NCBI GenBank assembly: GCA_018771605.1
Contig: CP076324.1
Coordinates: 744,001 to 808,000 of the forward strand
Reading direction: 5' to 3'
DNA length: 64,000 nt
Source of the DNA: Aquificota bacterium
GTDB taxonomy: Bacteria > Aquificota > Aquificia > Aquificales > Aquificaceae
The notes under the pieces are model-generated. The model ran no database searches, was not told where the DNA came from, and saw nothing but the letters and a program-made list of their open reading frames with translations. Below, piece after piece: positions 41,246 through 48,060 of the stretch (position 1 is its first letter; every line of letters starts with the position of its first letter). A program made the translations under genes and the position numbers.

Positions 41246-41589
41246 GTGTTATAGAAATGCTTACAGAATTTACCGCAAGACATTTTTATGATAAGCTTTT
41301 GAAGGTCTTAGGTGGATCCGCAAGGCACAAGGCAGATATAATTAAAAAGGGCTATGGGTATGCTGGATCAGTGGCGGATTTTAGGAAGATACTTTCAGAA
41401 GTTGGGATAGATGAAAAAAAGTTTACGGAGGAGGTTTTTGAGTTGATAGGAGAGGATAAGGATAAATTCCTTAGCGGTTTAGTGGAGCTATTGGAAAAGA
41501 AAACAGGGAAAAGTTCTTTCTACTTTTACAATAGAATTGGTGAGATTATTAACAAACACGCAAAAGGCTATGACTGGGGCAAATATTAA
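41233..41589 (+). CDS. Hypothetical protein
   Basis: 118 residues (or 110 from a second ATG at 41257). Helical, soluble and charged: LTEFTARHFYDKLLKVLGG, SVADFRKILSEVGIDEKKFTEEVFELI, LVELLEKKTGKSSFYF. No family was recognised and there is no clear ribosome-binding site. It ends in a TTAA shared with the convergent hypothetical gene. It lies in the accessory patch between repeat fragments at 40879 and 42024, which suggests recent acquisition. Confidence 0.55.
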   Translation: MYTIGVIEMLTEFTARHFYDKLLKVLGGSARHKADIIKKGYGYAGSVADFRKILSEVGIDEKKFTEEVFELIGEDKDKFLSGLVELLEKKTGKSSFYFYNRIGEIINKHAKGYDWGKY

Positions 41590-41975
41590 TCAGGCGGAGG
41601 AGATAGAAGACCAGAACCAAGCAAAAAGTATTCTACTACCAAGCGACCTCTCCCGCCAGTCACATAGTTTACAAGCTCCCCCCACTCTTTCATATCATCG
41701 TCCCCAAAAAAGAAATCCCTGTATAAAATTGCATACTTCTTAGGTGTTTCTGGAAGCATGTCAAAGTATTTTTTGGCAAACTCCTTGTCCCTTCTGTTTA
41801 ACCCCAATATGTAAAGGTCAGAAATCCTTTCCAAAGGCGTGGTGCTTTGAATATACTCTTCCTTTGTGGGGACTTTTAGATTATACTTCTCTCTCACTTC
41901 TTTCGGCATCCCAGGATAAAACCAATCTAACAACTCCTCCTCGCTCATATAATCATAAATGGTCTCCTCTTGCAC
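41586..41975 (-). CDS. Hypothetical acidic protein
   Basis: 129 residues, acidic and rich in E, D, Y and L: MSEEELLDWFYPGMPKEVREKYNLKVPTKEEY, then a helical section (ISDLYILGLNRRDKEFAKKYFDMLPETPKKYAIL) and a hydrophobic end (LVVEYFLLGSGLL). No family recognised, no membrane segment certain. The start has AGGAGGC upstream on the minus strand. It is convergent with, and possibly functionally paired to, the 118-residue ORF. Confidence 0.55.
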   Translation of the reverse strand: MQEETIYDYMSEEELLDWFYPGMPKEVREKYNLKVPTKEEYIQSTTPLERISDLYILGLNRRDKEFAKKYFDMLPETPKKYAILYRDFFFGDDDMKEWGELVNYVTGGRGRLVVEYFLLGSGLLSPPPD

Positions 41976-42023
41976 GTGTAGGCCTCCTTGTTATAAATTT
42001 AATGATCATCCATTATATGCTGA

Positions 42024-42061
42024 GTGAGAAATTCATTCTTCGTAGTGGCAAGTTTTAAACC
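42024..42061 (+). repeat. Fragment of the palindromic MITE-like element
   Basis: 38 bases beginning GTGAGAAATTCATTCTTCG align with 28392-28429 with three mismatches, covering the end of the terminal repeat and the first half of palindrome 1 (to TTTTAAACC). The remainder of the element is absent. It directly precedes the broken glycosyltransferase gene. Confidence 0.65.
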
Positions 42062-42089
42062 GTGTGTATGATAAAATTACATACGTAGC

Positions 42090-43427
42090 ATGAACATTAC
42101 ACTTCTCATTGTGCTTGCTCTTTTAAGCCTTATGCCAAACCTTTCCAAGTATCCTTTTAAAGGAGAAGAATCGCTCCGCACTATCGTAGCTTTTGAAATG
42201 TGGTATTCAAAAAGCTATTTCCAGCCTACTTTTCTTGGCGAGCCATATTTCAATAAACCTCCCCTCTTCAACTGGCTTATAATAGCTTACTCCCATACCT
42301 TCCCGTGGAGTGAGATAACAGGAAGGGCTGTAAGCTTGACTTTTCTATTTTTAACCACCTTAGCCGTAGGCCTTTTTTCTTATAACTTATTTAAGAAGGT
42401 TAATCTATCTCTCCTTTCTTCCTTAATATTCCTCACCTTTGGCAACGTGCTTTTCTTTTATGGGTACTTGGCGGAGATTGATATAACCTTTACCTTTTTT
42501 GTCTTTGGTGGTATGATTTCCCTTTACCTTTGGCAAAGGGGCGCCTTTTCTTGGGCCATCCTGTCTGGCATTATCTTTGGCCTTTCTGCCCTTCTCAAGG
42601 GCCTTCCTGCCTACGCCTTCCTTACGCTTTCCCTCCTTGCCTTTGCCATATACAACTGGAATCTAAAAGCCCTATTAAATAAAGGGACGGCGCTTATCTA
42701 CCTTATCTCCCTAGTTATTCCCTTACTTTGGCTACTTCAAACTCCAGAACCTCTTGAATATTTAAAAAACCTCTGGAGAGAGTCCTTTAGCAGGGTGGAA
42801 GGGGACTTTTCAAGGCTAAAGCATATGCTTATCTATCCTTTGATCAACTTTAAGGACCTTTTGCCATGGAGCCTTATCTTTTTCCTTTCTTTATATTCCC
42901 TAAGAAGGTAGTTAAACATTCCTTCTGAGATAAAACTCCTTTTTCTTCTTTTCTTTATAAACTACATACCCTACTGGATTTCTAATGCGGCGGGAAGGTA
43001 TATACTACCACTCTATCCCATACTGGCCCTCCTTTTTTCTTACTACATTCATCAAGCTATGAAAAAGGAGGCTATCAAAAGATTAGTTCTTGGCTTGTTG
43101 ATAACCACCATAGCCTTAAGGTTTGTTTATGGCTTTGTCTTTTTTAGCTATGAAGAAAACAGACCAAACTCAAGGAAGGGAATAGCCAAAGACATGGCTA
43201 CCCTTATAGACTTAAGAAAGGGTATAGCCTGTGAATGCCCGGAAGAAAAATCCATATGCTTATACTTAGGAATATGGAAGGGTGAGCCACTAAAAAGGCT
43301 AAGCAAAAACCCCACGGCGGATTACATCATAAGTTGCAATAAAAGCTTAGGTAAAGTTATCAAGGAATATGACCTAAAGAATAGAAAGGTCTACCTTGAG
43401 GCATCCTCTGGTGGTTTAAATTATTAA
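42090..43427 (+). pseudogene. ArnT/PMT-like membrane glycosyltransferase interrupted by an in-frame amber codon
   Basis: One continuous frame of 445 sense-length codons is broken only by TAG at 42909-42911 (codon 274, after SLYSLRR). The first part has the family signatures: a luminal loop FKGEESLRTIVAFEMW, KPPLFNWLIIAYSHTF, and many membrane helices. The part after TAG continues the same protein in the same frame: LLFLLFFINYIPYWISNAAGRYILPLYPILALLFSYY, the typical RY-LP-YP region. Such enzymes use polyprenyl-phosphate sugars to modify lipid A or proteins. Possibilities are a recent nonsense mutation, a sequencing error or readthrough. Residues after about 340 are a soluble tail. Confidence 0.8.
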
Positions 43428-43430
43428 AAC

Positions 43431-44477
43431 ATGGATATAAAGCCGGAAGATATCTACACCTTAGAAGAGAGAATTTTGGTGGATATTAGGAGTCCATCCG
43501 AATACGAGGAGTTTCATATACCGGGAGCCATTAACATACCTATCTTTGAAGATGAGGAAAAAAGGCTCATAGGCCTTGTGTATAGGAGCGAAGGAGTAGA
43601 GAAGGCAAAAGAGCTTGGCTATGAAATAGCTTGGAAAAAGCTACAAAGCCTTCTTGAAAGGTTTAAAAAACTCAAAAGGGATTATAAAAATGTAGTAGTC
43701 TATTGCTGGAGGGGAGGGCTAAGAAGCCAAGAGCTTTGCAGAGTGCTAAGGTCTATGGGCATTGAGGTCCTAAGACTTGAAGGGGGCTATAGGGCTTACA
43801 GGGAGTTTATCCTAAGGGACATGGAGAGGCTTTTGGAGGGTAAAACTTTTTTGGTGCTTACTGGCAAAACTGGTGTGGGAAAGACAAGGCTTCTTAGAAG
43901 GCTAAAGGAGGAAGGCTACCCTGTTATAGACCTTGAGGCCCTTGCGCAACATAGGGGGTCTGTCTTTGGAAGGGTTGGCATAAAGAAGAGGATAAGCCAA
44001 AAGATGTTTGACGCATTGCTCTATGAGGAGCTAAAAAGGATAAACTCTGACCTTTTGATAGTTGAGGATGAGAGCAGGGTGATAGGAAATATACACATAC
44101 CGGATAGCTTATGGAATAAAAAGGAACAAGGTTTTTTCTTGGAGATAGAAACAAGCCTTGAAAGAAGGCTAAAAAACATCATAGAAGAATACACTGCCTT
44201 TGAGGGCTGGCAGGAGGAGGTAAAAAGTTCCATAGGAAAGATAAGAAAATACCTTGGAGAGGAAAAATACAAAAATGCTATAAGTATGCTGGAAGAAGGA
44301 AGGATAGAGGACCTTGCCCTCTTTTTGATGACCGAATACTACGACAAGGCCTATAAGCTTAACAAGAGTGCCTTTTTAAAGCTATACTGCTCCAATGAGG
44401 AGGAGTGCTTGAGTAAGATAAAAGAAGTATACTCAAGCCTTCTTAAGGAAGGGGTAATTTCTAAGCTTGGCGGGTAG
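43431..44477 (+). CDS. mnmH: tRNA 2-selenouridine synthase
   Basis: 348 residues. The N-terminal rhodanese domain has the catalytic Cys92 in YCWRGGLRSQ, the MnmH/SelU signature. The C-terminal P-loop domain has LTGKTGVGKTRLLRRL (about 140-155) and VIDLEALAQHRGSVFG. The enzyme replaces sulfur of 2-thiouridine at tRNA position 34 with selenium, using selenophosphate, via a geranyl intermediate in characterised members. selD is not in this window. The 3' end overlaps gcvT by 45 bases. Confidence 0.93.
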   Translation: MDIKPEDIYTLEERILVDIRSPSEYEEFHIPGAINIPIFEDEEKRLIGLVYRSEGVEKAKELGYEIAWKKLQSLLERFKKLKRDYKNVVVYCWRGGLRSQELCRVLRSMGIEVLRLEGGYRAYREFILRDMERLLEGKTFLVLTGKTGVGKTRLLRRLKEEGYPVIDLEALAQHRGSVFGRVGIKKRISQKMFDALLYEELKRINSDLLIVEDESRVIGNIHIPDSLWNKKEQGFFLEIETSLERRLKNIIEEYTAFEGWQEEVKSSIGKIRKYLGEEKYKNAISMLEEGRIEDLALFLMTEYYDKAYKLNKSAFLKLYCSNEEECLSKIKEVYSSLLKEGVISKLGG

Positions 44478-45452
44478 CCTTTTACCTCTTACTTCAAGCT
44501 CCACCTCAAGGCCCTCTTGCCTAAGGTTGACATCCACAAAGCACAAGGCTATACCCCTCTGAAGGGTGGGAGAGTAAGTGCCACTACTTACATACCCTAT
44601 GGGCTCATCCTTATAAAAGACCCTATAGCCCTCCCTTGGCACACCCCTCTGTAGTAGCTCCAAACCAAAAAGCCTTTTCTTTATTTCCTTTTTTAAAAGC
44701 TCCTCTTTGCCCAAAAAATCTTTTTCAAGGCTCACGTACCTGTCCAAGTTTGCTTCAAAGGGTGTTATATCCTCGGAGATCTCATGGCCATAGAGGGGCA
44801 TGCCAGCCTCAATTCTTAGCACATCCCTTGCACCAAGCCCGCAAGGAGTGCAAACCTTTACCAGTTTTTCAAAAAGCTCAATCCCTTTTGAAGCCTCCGC
44901 ATACACTTCAAAGCCATCCTCTCCCGTGTAGCCAGTCCTTGATACGATGATGCCGTCAAAGACCTCAAAGTGATAATACCTTATGCTTTCCACTGGGAAA
45001 AACTCCTTTAGCACTTCCACAGCCCTTGGGCCTTGAAGGGCAAACTGCACAGTCTTATGGCTTATATCTTCCACCTTAATCCCTTCTTCTTTAAACCATT
45101 CACACACCTTCTCCTTATTTACCGCATTCACACAAAGGAAAAATTCATCTTCGGAAAGCCTATATATAGTTATGTCATCCCTTATGCCACCCCTTCGGTT
45201 CATAAGGAGATTGTATTGGACCCTTTTGGGCTTTAGCTTGGCTATGCTTCTTGAAGTGATATATTCAAGCTTTTCAAGACTGTCTTTTATCAAAAGCCTT
45301 CCCATGTGGGATATGTCAAAGATGCCACAATCTTCCCTTACAGAAAGCACCTCCTTAGAAATGGATGAATACTCTACTGGCATCTCCCAGCCTGCAAACT
45401 CTGTAAACTTGGCTCCAAGGCTTTTGTGCAGATTGTACAAGGGCGTCTTCAT
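44433..45452 (-). CDS. gcvT: Aminomethyltransferase, glycine cleavage T protein
   Basis: 339 residues. It starts MKTPLYNLHKSLGAKFTEFAGWEMPVEYSSI, typical for GcvT. The catalytic region is SHMGRLLIKD, a folate-binding region is RTGYTGEDGFEVY, and the C-terminal barrel contains PIGYVSSGTYSPTLQRGIAL. It transfers the aminomethyl carbon to tetrahydrofolate. Its ATG is 16 bases from divergent lptF. Confidence 0.96.
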   Translation of the reverse strand: MKTPLYNLHKSLGAKFTEFAGWEMPVEYSSISKEVLSVREDCGIFDISHMGRLLIKDSLEKLEYITSRSIAKLKPKRVQYNLLMNRRGGIRDDITIYRLSEDEFFLCVNAVNKEKVCEWFKEEGIKVEDISHKTVQFALQGPRAVEVLKEFFPVESIRYYHFEVFDGIIVSRTGYTGEDGFEVYAEASKGIELFEKLVKVCTPCGLGARDVLRIEAGMPLYGHEISEDITPFEANLDRYVSLEKDFLGKEELLKKEIKKRLFGLELLQRGVPREGYRVFYKDEPIGYVSSGTYSPTLQRGIALCFVDVNLRQEGLEVELEVRGKRLPAKLRNYPFLKKA

Positions 45453-45453
45453 A

Positions 45454-45465
45454 TTAAAATTTTAA
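45454..45465. promoter_or_regulatory. Shared palindromic -10 element of divergent gcvT and LptF/G gene
   Basis: TTAAAATTTTAA is perfectly palindromic. Its plus-strand TAAAAT (45455-45460) ends 8 bases before the lptF ATG (45469). Its minus-strand TAAAAT (45464-45459) ends 6 bases before the gcvT ATG (45452). TTGTAC (45433-45438) is a possible plus-strand -35 with a 16-base spacer. Confidence 0.55.
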
Positions 45466-45468
45466 CCT

Positions 45469-46527
45469 ATGCTTGCCAGATACATGCTTTTGAACTACAC
45501 AAAAACCTTTTTCATCATACTTTTTGTGCTTTTTGGCCTTCTGTATTTTTATCTTATTGGTGAAGTTTTTACAGTCTTTAAGCAAAAAAGTATTAAGATA
45601 TTTTTGTCTTACACATTTAACCTTTTACCATTGGTCTTTTTTTATATAAGCGCCTTTGTAAGCGGTTTAGCTCTAATCCTATTCCTTAGAAGGCTCATAC
45701 AGAAAAAGATGGACCTTTTGACCCAGAGCTTTGGTATATCTCCTTTGAGCTTTTCTTTTTCTATCATAGTTTTTTCCCTATTTCTCTTCCTTGTTAATCT
45801 TATAGGGTCTTACGAACTTTATGCAGAAAATCAAAAAAGGTTATACGTAATAGAGAAGGAATATAGGAAAGCCAAAGAATTGGAAAAGGGGATAATAAGA
45901 GGCCTTTGGCTCTTGGAAGAAAAAAATGGAGAAAAAGGCTTTTATAACTTTGAACTTATAGACCTATCCACTGGAAATGTTTATGGTTTTTACTACCTTA
46001 AGGTGGCGGAAGGCTCCATAAAGGAGTTAATAGTGGCACAAAGGGGGCTGTGGAGGGGAGAAAACATAGAATTGAAGGAAGCGAAAATAAAAAATCTATT
46101 TACGGGTGAGGAGTATGTAAAGGATATAAGGGTCCATTATATTGACCTTTCCCAAATAAGACCTCTTGCCGAAAGGCCAGAACACCTATCTATGAAAAGT
46201 CTATTTATGCTTAGCTTGATAGGTGAAAAGATAGGTATAAACCAACGGTATTACCTTTATGAGGTCTTGAGGCGTGTGCTTACAGCCCTTCTTCCCATCT
46301 TTATAACCATAAGCATAAGCTGGATGTGTTTGAGGTGGCGACGCCTTAGCTTTTCTCTTTTGGGCCTAATAGTCCTATTTTCCTACCACTGGCTTTCTTT
46401 GAACCTAATAAAATCCTTTGTGGAAAACACCAGCGTAAGCCTTACACTTCTTTCCTTCATCTATGCACCTTTGCCTCTACTTTCTCTAAAAGGACTTTAC
46501 GATCTGGGCAAAGGATTCAGGGTCTAA
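45469..46527 (+). CDS. LptF/LptG-family lipopolysaccharide export permease
   Basis: 352 residues. Six transmembrane helices in two groups of three (about 10-30, 48-68, 95-115; 262-282, 290-310, 325-345). A periplasmic jellyroll domain lies in between. The N-terminus MLARYMLLNYTKTFFIILFVLFGLLYFYLIGE is the YjgP/YjgQ type. With LptB it extracts lipopolysaccharide from the inner membrane. Whether it is F or G cannot be settled; no partner is adjacent. The 3' end overlaps tpiA by 42 bases. Confidence 0.9.
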   Translation: MLARYMLLNYTKTFFIILFVLFGLLYFYLIGEVFTVFKQKSIKIFLSYTFNLLPLVFFYISAFVSGLALILFLRRLIQKKMDLLTQSFGISPLSFSFSIIVFSLFLFLVNLIGSYELYAENQKRLYVIEKEYRKAKELEKGIIRGLWLLEEKNGEKGFYNFELIDLSTGNVYGFYYLKVAEGSIKELIVAQRGLWRGENIELKEAKIKNLFTGEEYVKDIRVHYIDLSQIRPLAERPEHLSMKSLFMLSLIGEKIGINQRYYLYEVLRRVLTALLPIFITISISWMCLRWRRLSFSLLGLIVLFSYHWLSLNLIKSFVENTSVSLTLLSFIYAPLPLLSLKGLYDLGKGFRV

Positions 46528-47226
46528 GCTGGCTCCGCCCACCAGTAGCCCATCCACGTCCTTCATCTTCATAAAATCTGGTGCATTATTCGGGTTTACA
46601 CTTCCACCGTATAGAACTCTTGGCTTTCCAGCATGCTGTGGGTTTATGCTATAAAGTAGGTCCTTTATAAAGGCATGCACAAGCTGGGCATCCTCTGGCG
46701 TGGCTGGGTTTCCCGTGCCTATGGCCCAAACGGGCTCATAAGCTATGTCTATGCTGTCTGTGTAGGCCTCTATGCCCGAAAGGGCAAGCCTTATTTGAGT
46801 TTCTATAACCTTAAAGGTAAGCCCTGCCTCCCTCTCTTCTATCCTCTCTCCCACGCACAGTATGGGTCTTATACCTGCCTTCAAACAGGCCGTTAGCTTT
46901 TTGTTTATAAGCTCGTCCGACTCTCCAAAGATCCATCTTCTTTCCGAGTGGCCCACTATCACGTAGGAGACTCCAAGCTCCTTTAACATATCCAAAGATA
47001 TCTCACCGGTGAAGGCCCCCTTTGGCTCAAAGTGGCAGTTTTGGGCTCCAAGCTTTACCTTTTTTTCCTTTAGCATCTCACTTGCCACGCATAGAGAAGT
47101 GAAAGGCGGGCAAAGAAGAATTTCCCTGTCTTCTATTCCCTCCACAAGGGGCAAAAACCTTTGTATGTATTCCTTGGTTTGAGATGGTGTTAAGTTCATC
47201 TTCCAGTTGGCGGATATGAGTTTCAT
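46486..47226 (-). CDS. tpiA: Triosephosphate isomerase
   Basis: 246 residues from the ATG at 47226, where the family start MKLISANWKMNLT begins; the longer frame upstream adds 20 residues without support. TIM barrel with the electrophilic His in VIVGHSERR, the catalytic Glu in IAYEPVWAIGTG and the phosphate loop GGSVNPNNA. Used in glycolysis/gluconeogenesis. TATAAT lies 6 bases before the ATG. Confidence 0.97.
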   Translation of the reverse strand: MKLISANWKMNLTPSQTKEYIQRFLPLVEGIEDREILLCPPFTSLCVASEMLKEKKVKLGAQNCHFEPKGAFTGEISLDMLKELGVSYVIVGHSERRWIFGESDELINKKLTACLKAGIRPILCVGERIEEREAGLTFKVIETQIRLALSGIEAYTDSIDIAYEPVWAIGTGNPATPEDAQLVHAFIKDLLYSINPQHAGKPRVLYGGSVNPNNAPDFMKMKDVDGLLVGGASLDPESFAQIVKSF

Positions 47227-47232
47227 CGGATA

Positions 47233-47238
47233 ATTATA
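47233..47238 (-). promoter_or_regulatory. -10 box of tpiA (leaderless arrangement)
   Basis: TATAAT on the minus strand (47238-47233) ending 6 bases before the tpiA ATG and overlapping the end of the DUF2851 gene. Confidence 0.5.
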
Positions 47239-48004
47239 ACATATTTTCTTCTGAATTTTTAAGCTTGTGTAAAAGGTGTAAGCCAAAGTATGCCTTAACA
47301 GACCTTACAAGTTTATCGTATTTTTCTCCTATCTGAAGTCTAAAACTTTTTGTTATGGAGTTTTCGGATAGTGGTGGATGGAGCTGAAAAAGCCTTTCTA
47401 AAAAACTGGTATGTTCCTTTTTACCTTCAAGATAAGCCAAATAAAAGGGTAGAATAATATTAAAAAACATCTCTCTTTTTCTTAAAATGCCTATACCTTT
47501 AAAATCCATTATTCTATTTACGCATTGCCTTGCCTTTTCTGGAGTATCAACCAGCTCTTTTTCTTCTCTTGTTATCTTTGTCAAAAAATACTCAACCAAA
47601 CTGGGCAAACTTTCTGCCAACAACACAGAAATTCCTTTTATCCTTCTATCTGGGTAATTTGCCGGACGTATGTTCTTAAAATTCCATACACTTTTATCCA
47701 TCTTCAAGGAAAGGTCAAAGCCTTCCAAAGAACCTTCTCTTAGCTCTATAAAACCAGCACGGTGTAGCAAAGCCTTTTCTATCTTTTCCCTTTCTTTTAG
47801 CTTTTTTATCTCTTTAAAAGGTGTTATCAGCGCAAGCTCCAAAAATTGTGTTTTATTTTTTGGATAACCCAAAGAAAGCATTATTTCTCTATACAAGGCT
47901 TCATCTGCCTCTGCAATCCTAAGGAGATTTTTCATCCTTTGTATTTTCGTCTTAAGCCACCTTTCTCCAAGCTTTTCCAAAAGGCTTGCATCAATGTTTT
48001 TCAT
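47234..48004 (-). CDS. DUF2851-like protein, C-terminal part only
   Basis: 256 residues. The sequence begins (LLEKLGERWLKTKIQRMKNLL) where the middle of typical DUF2851 proteins (about 400-430 residues) would be, and carries YREIMLSLGYPKNKTQFLELALITP and NIRPANYPDRRIKGIS. The N-terminal 150-170 residues of the family are absent. The ATG overlaps the TGA of an 18-codon fragment of another gene, so a deletion junction is likely. Its function is unknown even in intact form. Confidence 0.6.
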   Translation of the reverse strand: MKNIDASLLEKLGERWLKTKIQRMKNLLRIAEADEALYREIMLSLGYPKNKTQFLELALITPFKEIKKLKEREKIEKALLHRAGFIELREGSLEGFDLSLKMDKSVWNFKNIRPANYPDRRIKGISVLLAESLPSLVEYFLTKITREEKELVDTPEKARQCVNRIMDFKGIGILRKREMFFNIILPFYLAYLEGKKEHTSFLERLFQLHPPLSENSITKSFRLQIGEKYDKLVRSVKAYFGLHLLHKLKNSEENML

Positions 48005-48057
48005 AAGTATTCATCACGCCATGATGTTTTAAATTCAATATTCTGAGATTCTTTCAT
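48001..48057 (-). pseudogene. N-terminal fossil of an AlbA_2-domain protein
   Basis: Directly after the methyltransferase gene (3-base gap), ATG at 48057 opens MKESQNIEFKTSWRDEYL and then TGA. This stretch is the characteristic start of AlbA_2 (Schlafen-like) DNA-binding proteins, often found in defence loci and helicase-like regulators. The rest of the gene is missing, and the DUF2851 remnant begins at the same point. Confidence 0.55.
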
Positions 48058-48060
48058 ATC

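Noticed and set aside
42090-43427. Two separate genes (42090-42911 and 43059-43427)
   Set aside because: Both are in the same frame, with open sequence of the same family between them; only one TAG separates them.
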